From positions 257,580,077-257,644,076 of the forward strand of contig CP136061.1 of NCBI GenBank assembly GCA_032622095.1: a stretch of 64,000 nt of DNA, read 5' to 3'. Within the stretch, counting starts at the first letter, position 1; every line of letters begins with the position of its first letter. Of this stretch, positions 11,510 through 20,584 are shown in pieces. Source of the stretch: Siphonodentalium dalli (Eukaryota > Mollusca > Scaphopoda > Gadilida > Siphonodentaliidae). The notes below the pieces were generated by a model, which was not told where the DNA came from, ran no database searches, and saw only the letters and a list, made by a program, of their open reading frames with translations. The translations under genes and the position numbers were made by a program.

Positions 11510-11724
11510 GATATTGCAGGCGATTATCTTAAACTGGGGAAGATAACTTGTCCAGCAGCGACAATGATAAGGGCGAGACAGAGTCAAATCAGGGGATAAT
11601 GCTTTGTCTGAGAATTTGACTTCCTATTGAACAGCAACTATAAATAAATAATCGGGGGAATAAAACTCCCTATGATTGTGTCGTGGTTGAAGTTGTAGCT
11701 CAACGTATAGAGTGGCCGTTCACG
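11510..11724 (+). repeat. Dispersed element with a single 30-bp unit (seed copy 1)
   Basis: Bases 11,510-11,539 are one unit of the 30-bp satellite that fills 19,329-41,796 (gatattgcaggcgattatct...). Downstream is a unique segment (gataacttgtccagcagcga..., ...aactataaataaataatcgg..., ...agtggccgttcacg). The same 215-bp arrangement recurs at 42,278-42,492. The last 30 bases include TAGCTCAACGTATAGAG (11,696-11,712), which looks like a tRNA D-arm/box A. A SINE-type origin is possible but unproven. Confidence 0.85.
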
Positions 11725-11814
11725 AACATTACGCCATATGTGGTGTAAGTTGTTTCGGAGATTTTGATATTCTGTGGTCGACTGGGCAAATGCATTGTGG
11801 GAGATTTTTTTTTT

Positions 11815-11985
11815 GTACCTTACTCTATCGTACCGACAGAATCACGTAGATGCTGAAATTGTAAAGTTAACGCCACCGGTGTATAATATGTTTTTGAAAA
11901 TATGACTCAATCGTATCGATAGAGTCAGGACAGGCTGAAATTGTTAACTTAAAGTCACCGGTGTAATAATATGTTGTTGAAAATA
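11815..11985 (+). repeat. Two tandem copies of a roughly 80-bp unit
   Basis: The words 'ctatcg-accgacagaatca', 'gctgaaattgt', 'caccggtgtataatatg' and 'ttgaaaatat' occur twice in the same order, about 75-80 bp apart. No gene seen. Confidence 0.75.
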
Positions 11986-12171
11986 TAAATAATCTGATAG
12001 CCTGAAAATAATGTATAACCCATTGGGAGCCCCTGGTGTAGAGAAGTGAATTATGGGTAATTTTAATTGGGGTGCGCATGCCTGTTCTGTTGGAGTAACC
12101 GCTATCTTATATTTTCTGGTCATCAAGTCAAAATTGTATCGTATACACAATGTGTTTGTACCGATGGATGT

Positions 12172-12249
12172 ATCGTGACTCGACTCGTTTTCGTGGTCAT
12201 ATAGGCCCTATATATAACCTATGGTCACGAAAACGAGCAGAGTCGCGAT
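12172..12249. repeat. Imperfect hairpin, about 32-bp arms
   Basis: The left arm 12,172-12,205 (ATCGTGACTCGACTCGTTTT and following) pairs with 12,218-12,249 around a TATATA-rich loop. No flanking duplication recognised. Confidence 0.75.
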
Positions 12250-13094
12250 ATCTGATAGAATTCCAGGAATCGTACATTCACTTTCAATAGTATATATTCT
12301 CTGAATCTGCCGCGGAACTCCCAAAATTGTAGGCTACTTTCATTTTCAATAGGATTTTCCACTTTCACTTTTCACTTTTACCACGCAAAGCGACCTTAGT
12401 TGACACAGATATATGGCACACTGGCTGAGTCCATGACAAATAGTTTATGTAGCATTGCTTCTTTCATTTAATTAAAGCTCATCTCGTTAAAACGCATGTC
12501 AATCGTATTTGTTTACAAATTGCATTGCGTGCGACGATTTGCAGTAGGGCCCTATTTGCGGAGGTCACTTTGCGGAAGACCCCGAATTCGCGGAAGTCCC
12601 CTAAAATGGGCGATATATGTAGATTTTAATGAGTGAACGGGTGCGTATATGTCAATTGATACCTATTTTAAACAAATAACGACACGATCATCATAATAGA
12701 GGTCTGTTCTATCAATTATATATGCGCCGAGTTCACTTGGTGCAAATCAAACGGCGATAAATATTCTCGTGTGCCAGAAGGACTCCTTAAAGTTGTAAAT
12801 AAGATGAATATTTATTAGATGTTGTTTAACAAGTCAATAAAATAATATTATTCATTAGTTAGCGACTATATTAGCGGTAACTAATGAATAATATTTTATA
12901 TTATAATTATATTATAATTTATATTTATGGCTAATAATATGATCTTGGTGGCGTTACCATTTCTGACTATGGTTTTCAAGTTATGCATGTTGAGTCGATC
13001 TGTAGATCACGTCATGAATCTGTACTATGCGCCAGTTGAAAACCTGGGAACCTTTTGAAGTGGGGCCGAACTTTTTAACTTTGAACAGGGAACA
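12250..13094. other. Unassigned DNA with one AT-rich hairpin
   Basis: The only structure seen is an AT-rich hairpin at 12,837-12,900 (taaaataatattattcatta pairing with taatgaataatatttta). No gene recognised. From about 13,030 the sequence belongs to the repeat family shared with 41,975. Confidence 0.5.
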
Positions 13095-13365
13095 TGTTTA
13101 TTTGTTAATACCAAACCTTGAAATAGTGTGTCTGTCATTTGCAGAAAGAGGTTCCCAGAGGGTGAATTTAGTGATGCTACCCCGCATAGCGGGCTAGCAT
13201 CACCAAATTCACCCTCTGTGAACCTCATTCTGCTGAGATGTAAGCAGAGTGAGGTCTCCAGAGGATGAATTTGGTGATGCTAGGCCGCTATCATCACTAA
13301 ATTCACCCTCTGGGGACCTCATTCTGCAAATGACAGGCTCACTATTTCAAGGCTTGGTTAATACA
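13095..13365. mobile_element. Foldback element with two nested hairpins
   Basis: The outer arms match across 13,105-13,145 and 13,321-13,360 (ccttgaaatagtg, tgtcatttgcagaa and reverse complements). Inside are two separate hairpins, 13,141-13,233 and 13,244-13,327. Each is built from the same pair of words (gaggt-ccc-agagg-tgaat and attcaccctctg-g-acctc) around a GC-rich centre. The structure is a hairpin of hairpins. It is related to 9,572-9,660 and has no coding capacity. Confidence 0.75.
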
Positions 13366-13439
13366 TGTATACTTGTAACTTATTCCTTACTATAATAATC
13401 TATTTCACAGTATGGGTGGTATACCAGTTCAACATTCTA

Positions 13440-13600
13440 TGATCTAAGTGATATTTGTGAGCCGATTTCGCAATAAACATTCAATTAATGGCCCTGGAGG
13501 AATCCCATGTTTGTAAACGACGCAAAGCAAACTTGCTCACAAAAGCCGTCTAACCATGATTACTTGAGCTGGGAACTTTACAGACATTGTGAAATATATT
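13440..13600. repeat. Dispersed repeat with 'gagccgatttcgcaataaac'
   Basis: This segment shares 'gagccgatttcgcaataaac' with 42,117 and, more distantly, with 10,061. It also shares 'gacgcaaagcaaa' with 10,120. It appears to be the right half of the same family whose left half (actttttaactttgaaca) lies at about 13,068 and 41,985. Confidence 0.65.
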
Positions 13601-13601
13601 A

Positions 13602-14001
13602 TTAACCCTTTACCCAACAGAAGGGCCCTGTGCCAATGCATTCTCTTATATATGCGAGTCGACCATAGGTCGCCTCCCATATATAAGAGAATGCATTGGC
13701 TTAACACATTAAAAATTATAAAATTGTTAAAGAATGTAAGAAAAAATAGTAAAAAGTGCTAAAAAAAGTTTTTTTTAAGGCCAATGCATTCTCTTATATA
13801 TGCGAGGCGACCTATGGTCGACTCGCATATATAAGAGAATGCATTGGCACAGGGCATAACTGTAACTATCACAATGTGGTCAAGGAGCCGGTTCCAATGA
13901 TATCCATATTTGTATGGTTCTATTGAGACAGACCCAAGATAATTTAGGCTGTTGCAGCTTTATTTGGCCGTTTTTGGCCGGTTTGTTGGGTAAAGGGTTA
14001 A
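13602..14001. mobile_element. piggyBac-like MITE flanked by TTAA, second family
   Basis: The ends are TTAA-CCCTTTACCCAACA (13,602-13,619) and the exact reverse complement (13,984-14,001). The element between the TTAAs is 392 bp. It contains two 69-bp palindromes (about 13,631-13,700 and 13,783-13,851) with CCCTGTG/CACAGGG just outside them and an AT-rich 80-bp middle. The ends differ from those of the 7,387 element (CCCTTTGAGTGCCA) but the internal palindrome is the same. No transposase. The left end of the same family recurs at 58,583 and 63,891. Confidence 0.88.
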
Positions 14002-14013
14002 GGAACAGGTATC

Positions 14014-14270
14014 ACTTAAAGTGATGTGAAACACTCCGGTATGGTGATCAAATAGAAATGGAGAATGATCTTGTTTAAAGTAGTAATTTTTACAAATATT
14101 ATATCCAATTTGACAATACACACCGTCATTCTTATATATAAATTAGATGCAGTGACTCTCGGTGACGAAATCGTTTTCGTTAGTTTATCGCCGATAGATG
14201 CGTCCCGAATCGAGTAGTAAATATTTACAATTGAGCGTAGTTCTGACAATGATTTCTATGGAGTGCCCAG
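14014..14270 (+). repeat. Interspersed repeat shared with 51,522
   Basis: About 255 bp, from 'ttaaagtgatgtgaaacac' to 'tttctatggagtg', match 51,522-51,775 with scattered substitutions and small indels. The shared core includes 'gaaatcgttttcgttagttt' and 'gtaaatatttacaattgagc'. Class unknown. Confidence 0.85.
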
Positions 14271-14374
14271 GTTTTTCATAACATATGGTATCATTAGAAA
14301 TCTCAAGTGTAAGCTCCAGGAAGAACATGTGAAATAATTCAAGAGATTTATATTTGATTACTCTAAACGAGATG

Positions 14375-14791
14375 GCCATAACATAAACTCATAACATATA
14401 GATTGTTTAAAAATGATTATGTCTCAGAGACTTACTTAATAAACACAACATCTTTAAAAAATAGGATTAGTTTTACAAAACTCCGTGTTAGTGAACACAA
14501 ACTCGCCATTGAAAAGGGTAGACATCATCAGCCTATAATTAAGGAGGGGAAGAGACTGTGCCTTAAATGCAGGACCGGTTCTGATATAGAAAATGAGTAT
14601 CATTTCATTGTGGAATGTCCACACTATTGCGATCTCAGAGATGAACTTTTCCAAATTGTTGGTAGACATCACAGTAATTTTACAAGTATGTCAAACGATC
14701 AGAAATTCTTATAATGAAAAATGACAACCCTGAAATAAGCAGCAAAATCAGCAACGTAGTCAGGCGCTTCTTTGATAAGCGTTCTGAATGA
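14375..14791 (+). pseudogene. LINE ORF2 C-terminal fragment, frameshifted
   Basis: An open frame from about 14,394 to 14,714 encodes LFKNDYVSETYL..., then a 'TKLRVSEHKLAIEKGRH' region, then a CLKCRTGSDIENEYHFIVEC zinc-knuckle-like motif and PHYCDLRDELF. This order (R.S.H.L.IE.GR..., C..C....I.NEYHF...CP.Y..LR) is the usual C-terminus of CR1/Jockey-like non-LTR retrotransposon polyproteins. A TAA at 14,712 ends the frame. A shift of -1 at the same place opens MKNDNPEISSKISNVV..., which runs to a TGA at 14,789-14,791 and restores the normal tail, so a small indel separates them. Upstream, stop codons close the frame, consistent with 5' truncation. The copy is dead. Confidence 0.85.
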
Positions 14792-14940
14792 ATATTATGC
14801 TTGCGATCACGCAATAAAATACATATACAATGTAGCTAGACATGCCATGTCCACATGTAATTGTTTATTGTTTTATTATGAATTGTATTGTTAGCATACT
14901 GCCTTTATTGATGTCTATGCAAATAAATCGTATCGTATGG
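14792..14940 (+). repeat. Probable LINE 3' UTR and tail
   Basis: AT-rich sequence follows the LINE stop and ends in 'aaataaatcgtatcgtatgg'. A short tandem (CGTAT)2 tail of this kind is typical for LINEs that end in a microsatellite rather than poly(A). The boundary at about 14,940 is set by the start of the next dispersed repeat. Confidence 0.55.
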
Positions 14941-15040
14941 TCGCTATGGACGTAGCCAGAGTAGAGCTTCCTGGCATGATATGGGATTAAAAAGTTACTG
15001 ATGACAGCCGAATAGAAGAGCCAGTAAAAAGATATTTTTA
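14939..15040 (+). repeat. Dispersed repeat shared with 42,180
   Basis: Shared words are 'tatggacgt-gccagagtaga', 'catgat-t-ggattaaa' and 'agagccagtaaaaagata'. The second copy (about 42,180-42,270) runs straight into the seed copy of the 30-bp unit at 42,278, so the two may be parts of one larger element. Confidence 0.7.
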
Positions 15041-15381
15041 CACACTAAGTGTTGTCATCACTAAATCCAGCATTCTGATTGGTTGGCGCCCACGTGGCTA
15101 GTTGCAGTTATTTCTCGGTGAATGCGTAACGCCTCATAACACCAAGCTAATAACACAATCGATACGTCATTAGGTTTGGAAAGACGAACGCGTAATGTTT
15201 TGGGCGCATTTGGACTCGCGCAGGATTGACTTAATACATCATCGGGTTTCAACATGAAGAGAAATTGTTCCTATTAACTTTTGCCAAGGGTGCTATTGGG
15301 TATTTTGGGCTGATCTTGTCACGATACACTTTTCGATTTAAATATATTTACAAAAGTGGCTTTTTCGCTAAATGTATATAA
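15041..15381. other. Unassigned DNA
   Basis: No tandem or inverted repeat and no recognisable coding motif seen. A 64-codon open frame on the minus strand (15,061-15,255) has no recognisable product. Confidence 0.4.
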
Positions 15382-15546
15382 ATATAAGGATTAACTGTCA
15401 TGTGGACTATTTTTATGGAGATGTAACGGTGAGGTAAGTGGACATAACTTGTATGTAAAACCCTTCGGGTTTTACACAAGTTATGTCCACTTACCTCACC
15501 GTTACATCTCCATAAAAACAGTCCACATGACAGTTAATCCTTATAT
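15382..15546. repeat. 165-bp near-perfect hairpin
   Basis: The left arm (15,382 to about 15,463) and right arm (about 15,467-15,546) are reverse complements over about 80 bp. I see one mismatch (gactatttt vs gactgtttt) and one 2-bp bulge (cttgtatgtaaaa vs cttgtgtaaaa). The loop is only TTC inside AAAACCC-TTC-GGGTTTT. It lies 20 bp from the 450-bp inverted arm at 15,566. Confidence 0.92.
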
Positions 15547-15565
15547 AACACCAAACAGATCGATA

Positions 15566-16015
15566 CCACAGTGGATCAACGGACACGAACCAAAACCGTA
15601 AGTCGTAGATTTCGAGGTGGAGAAATATCAGTCGACAAATATTTGTTGACATTTTTTGACGGTTTTTTGGGAAAATAAACGCTTGGATAGCATATCTGAC
15701 CAACTGAAGGTGAGTGAATATTTCTTCGCTAATGTTCGGACACCGACGATCAATTTAAGTCAGTTGTCATTGTTCGATCGCGGAAAAAATGTCATTTAAT
15801 CATCGCCGCGAGACGAGTTCTTCCCCAATATATCCCAGAAAATCATACTTTTCACATTCATCGCAGACAGCTGTCGCAACAACCTATATACCAATCGAAA
15901 GGCCTGTTTTCCCCCCACAAATGCATATTTTGAGTATTTTCACGGACTATCTCAACATTCCAACTTTCATGTTTTGATGCAGGTACCCACCTCGAAAATA
16001 CTGTCCGGTTAGTCC
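15566..16015 (+). repeat. 450-bp inverted arm, left
   Basis: This arm matches the reverse complement of 18,880-19,329. It begins CCACAGTGGATCAACGG and ends ACTGTCCGGTTAGTCC. Divergence by eye is a little under 10%. A 62-codon open frame at 15,789-15,977 survives in both arms, but most of the base differences in it change the amino acid, which argues against a selected peptide. The arms may be the long TIRs of a 3.76-kb element (15,566-19,329). Confidence 0.88.
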
Positions 16016-17362
16016 CGAAAAAATTAATCATTAGTTGTAAAAAATCTGTCGGCTTAGTCGTGATTTTGCTGAAGTCTGTCATCTTCAATTTCTGGTCGAA
16101 AAAGCATTTTGCCGCAGATGATGGGCGTTTCATTTGACTTTTGCGTGGCCACAATGGTTCTGGGTGTTCATAATGTTGTGTATGTCTCCTGGTACAACAT
16201 AACATCCAGGCAGTGACTTATATATATAACTGAACTGTAACCTGTAACTGAAATCCAACTACGAAGTACATGTTTGGTAAACATATAACTTTTGATGTAT
16301 GTCATATTGTTAACTCTGACTTGTCATCACTCACGGAAGGCCGACATACATGTTTTTATTTACATCCAACTTTTTTCAGAAAAATGCAGCGGTGTGCCGA
16401 TTTTTACCCTTTATATATTTGAGTATACACTCGCAACGAGTTGTGGGGTTATACAGGAAGCAGCTTGTTCGTCATTTCGTGGATGCAATTTTCCGAGTTT
16501 TTATTCCTAAGTTTTGCGGTCATTTGTTTTTTTTTGCTTGGCATATATATATTTAGTACCATGGGAACATGCGAACCTATGATTATGAAATATGTCAGAC
16601 TTGTTTGTGTGGAGTTATATATGACATTTTTCGACTTAGAAAATTATTGTTTTCAATATTCAGCAATGGTTAAAACAATAAGAGGAGGGGACTAAAACAT
16701 ACTGTCGGAGGGGTGTACAGCTATATCTGTTACTAATATTAGCCTAAGTTCAAGTCCACTAAGCGATATTATTTTATAATTCCAGGTGCTACTGACGAGA
16801 GGATCGCATGCCTGCCTTCATATGTAACCACTGTGAGGCAAAGGCTGGCGGCGTCGCTGAGGCAATCGACGTTTGAAAATAAAATTATTGAAAATAAAAA
16901 ATATAAAAATTATTTATAATAAAATACTATACAATACTATACTATACAATACTATACGAAATATTGGTACTCTCGGTTGATATAGAGAATAGAAACATCA
17001 TCAGGAAACACCAGTGTTCTTTCGAGTTGTTGTATTCTTAATCCCACCTTGGCTGTCCATTAATGTAGAAGTGTTGTGTTTCCTACATGTATATAGCGGG
17101 TAAAATTCCAATCTATAGCGTACAACTGAATGTGGGACCAGATGCAAGTTACTTTTGTAAATATATAGGCACGTGATTTTTGTCCTGTTCTATTCAAATC
17201 GCGCCATAATTAATTGTTTCCACATTGATTCACACACTGGACAATTTGGTTGGGAAGTTTTAACGCAATTGGTCGCGTATATATTCAAATTTAAACGGAC
17301 AGAAGAAATGCAGGCAGATCCTACTCGTTCATATATATAGACACAAAATTAACTGCATTGAA
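16016..17362. other. Interior of the inverted-arm structure, unassigned
   Basis: No transposase or other recognisable product. Short open frames (for example 16,292-16,510 and 16,441-16,695) overlap each other. A short ACTATACAAT-type simple repeat lies at about 16,922-16,958. Confidence 0.45.
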
Positions 17363-18220
17363 GGTCAAATTCACATATAATAATGAACTGCGCTTACGCG
17401 CAAATACCACATATCGCGCTGAAGCATATGCACATATGGCATTTGCGCATAATTGAAATGAATTGCGCTTAAGTGCAATTAATTGCGATTAAGCGCTATG
17501 AGTTGCTTGAGAGTAAGTGTAACTATCCATATAACTTAACTATTAGCATGACCGGGTGTATCTGCATTTGGCTAATTTAAACTAAAGGTCCTCAATCCGA
17601 TCAGAAAGACCCATATTATAAAGATACAACAACAACAACAACAACAACAATATTTCTTCAAAATAAGCTTTAGTTATCAGAATCGATTAACTGCAAAAAA
17701 TAATGCTGACACTGTCAGCTATGGTATCAAATTTCCCAAAAACGTGTGATTTCTAAACATTTTGTTCAACAAAATATGGCCGTATAATTACTAAAGTATC
17801 ACGAAATTTTACCGTATTACCACTTGTTTTAGAGTTATCCATCTTCATCCGCAATTTTGACCCTTTTGACGGCGTGTTTCTGGGCAGCAATCAATTGAAA
17901 TAACAAATTTCAATAATCGATATCTGATCACACTTGAGCTTTGATGGGTTGGTTCCTCGACTCGACTCGACTCGACTAAAACAGAAGGTAATACTGTCGC
18001 GAGTCACCCATTTTGATAAAGAATTTAGGCTAGTTCACAATCCCAACTATCCAAAGCAGTGAAAACAAGGAGGTGATATGTTCAGGTTTAGTTATAGATA
18101 CACCTATTTATTCACCAGGGGTACATAGTTACATATAACCATGAATTGCGCTTAATCGCAAATAATTATGCTTAAGTGCTATTGCTTAACTGCAATTAAT
18201 TATGAAATGTGAATTTGGCC
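17363..18220. mobile_element. Degenerate TIR element with 'ttgcgcttaag' subrepeats
   Basis: The outer ends match as inverted repeats: GGTCAAATTCACAT (17,363-17,376) and ATGTGAATTTGGCC (18,207-18,220), one mismatch. Inside each end are several small palindromic words around GCGCTTAAGTGC/GCGATTAAGCGC (17,395-17,500 and 18,140-18,200). A diverged copy of the 8,107 element (ggtcctcaatccgatcag... at about 17,586, and ...gagctttgatgggtt... at about 17,937) sits in the middle together with an (ACA)n run at 17,627-17,650, so the structure is nested. Confidence 0.65.
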
Positions 18221-18879
18221 TCTCATAGAAATGGAAATAAACATCTGCGTATTTGATGGATATGCTATAATATGTAATATTAGCGAAAATTCTCCGAAAT
18301 ATGGGTGGGTGCCTGTAGTTTAAAACATAAAAATAAAGGGGTGTATATATATACCCGAAAAATGTAGTGAAAACTTTATACAATCGAAATCAAAACTCGG
18401 GTGGTGGGTCCCGAAGGTGGCCATAACGAAAAAGAACAGCCATGGGTCCCGATTTGTTTTTTCTTAAATTAATCGAATTTTAGTTTTTTTTTTAAGTATC
18501 AAATATCACGCTATATACTGGCTGAAATATCAAACTATTGGAAAATACATCTATACCTCCCACCATCAAAACAATCCTGTTGCTACGGCCTTGGTCATGG
18601 ACGGAATTGTAATATTCTTTTTCTAACAATATTTCCATAAATAATTCTTTGGTTAATGACCTTACACGATCTGAACGAATGTTATGAGAACAAATTGCAA
18701 ACTGTACTCGGTAACTAAACTTGACCAGTATAATATAGTTGCAACAGAAGAGCAGTTGGCCAAAAACGTGCCACTGTTAACGAAAGGCAGCCAACCAACT
18801 AATCCATTTCGACTCTTGATTAAACAACAAAAACTGTCAGCCGGGTCTGGTGGATTGCAACTAAATTCCGGGGTGTACA
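18221..18879. other. Interior of the inverted-arm structure, unassigned
   Basis: A 117-codon open frame (18,684-19,037) runs from here into the right arm. It has no recognisable motif, and its arm portion shows many replacement changes relative to the matching frame of the left arm. Not called as a gene. Confidence 0.45.
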
Positions 18880-19329
18880 GGACTAACCGGACAGTATTTT
18901 CGAGGTGGGTACCAGCATCAAAAGATGAAATTTGGAATTTTGAGACAGTTCGTGAAAATACTAAATATCTGCATTTGTGGGGGGAAAACAGGTCTTTCGA
19001 TTGGTATATAGGTTGTTGCACCAGCTTTCTGCGATGAATGTGAAAAGTATGATTTTCTGGGATATTTTGGGAAAGAAATCGTCTCGCGGCGATGATTAAA
19101 TGACATTTTTTCCGCGATCGAACAATGACAACTGACTTAAATTGATCGTCGGTGTCCGAACATTAGCTAAGAAATATTCACTCACCTTCAGTTGGTCAGA
19201 TATGCTATCCAAGCGTTTATTTTCCCAAAAAACCGTAAAAAAATGTCAACAAATATTTGTCGACTGATATTTCTCCACCTCGAAATCTACGACTTCCGGT
19301 TTTGGTTCGTGTCCGTTGATCCACTGTGG
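18880..19329 (-). repeat. 450-bp inverted arm, right
   Basis: Reverse complement of 15,566-16,015. Its outer edge (...GATCCACTGTGG) coincides within a base with the first unit of the 30-bp array at 19,329, so the array starts exactly where the arm ends. Confidence 0.88.
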
Positions 19330-20584
19330 ATATTACAGGCGATTATCTTAAACTGGATGATATTACAGGCGATTATCTTAAACTGGGTGATATTACAGGC
19401 GACTATCTTAAACTGGTTGATATTACAGGCGATTATCTTAAACTGGGTGATATTACAGGCGATTATCTTAAACTGGATGATATTACAGGCGACTATCTTA
19501 AACTGGGTGATATTACAGGCGATTATCTTAAACTGGGTGATATTACAGGCGATTATCTTAAACTGGTTGATATTACAGGCGATTATCTTAAACTGGGTGA
19601 TATTACAGGCGACTATCTTAAACTGGGTGATATTACAGGCTACTATCTTAAACTGGGTGATATTACAGGCGACTATCTTAAACTGGTTGATATTACAGGC
19701 GATTATCTTAAACTGGGTGATATTACAGGCGATTATCTTAAACTGGGTGATATTACAGGCGACTATCTTAAACTGGGTGATATTACAGGCGATTATCTTA
19801 AACTGGTTGATATTACAGGCGATTATCTTAAACTGGTTGATATTAAAGGCGACTATCTTAAACTGGGTGATATTACAGGCGACTATCTTAAACTGGGTGA
19901 TATTACAGGCGACTATCTTAAACTGGGTGATATTACAGGCGACTATCTTAAACTGGTTGATATTACAGGCGATTATCTTAAACTGGGTGATATTACAGGC
20001 GATTATCTTAAACTGGGTGATATTACAGGCGACTATCTTAAACTGGGTGATATTACAGGCGATTATCTTAAACTGGGTGATATTACAGGCGATTATCTTA
20101 AACTGGGTGATATTACAGGCGATTATCTTAAACTGTGTTATATTACAGGCGATTATCTTAAACTGGGTGATATTACAGGCGATTATCTTAAACTGGGTGA
20201 TATTACAGGCGACTATCTTAAACTGTGTGATATTACAGGCGACTATCTTAAACTGGATGATATTACATGCGATTATCTTAAACTGAGTGATATTACAGGC
20301 GATTATCTTAAACTGGGTGATATTACAGACGATTATCTTAAACTGTGTGATATTACAGGCGACTATCTTAAACTGTGTTATATTACAGGCGATTATCTTA
20401 AACTGGGTGATATTACAGGCGATTATCTTAAACTGTGTGATATTACAGGCGACTATCTTAAACTGTGTTATATTACAGGCGATTATCTTAAACTGGGTGA
20501 TATTACATGCGACTATCTTAAACTGGGTGATATTACAGGCGATTATCTTAAACTGGGTGATATTACAGGCGATTATCTTAAACT

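Noticed and set aside
15789-15977. Small conserved peptide gene present in both 450-bp inverted arms (62 codons each)
   Set aside because: Of about 15 base differences between the arms in this stretch, about 12 change the amino acid, as expected without selection on protein.
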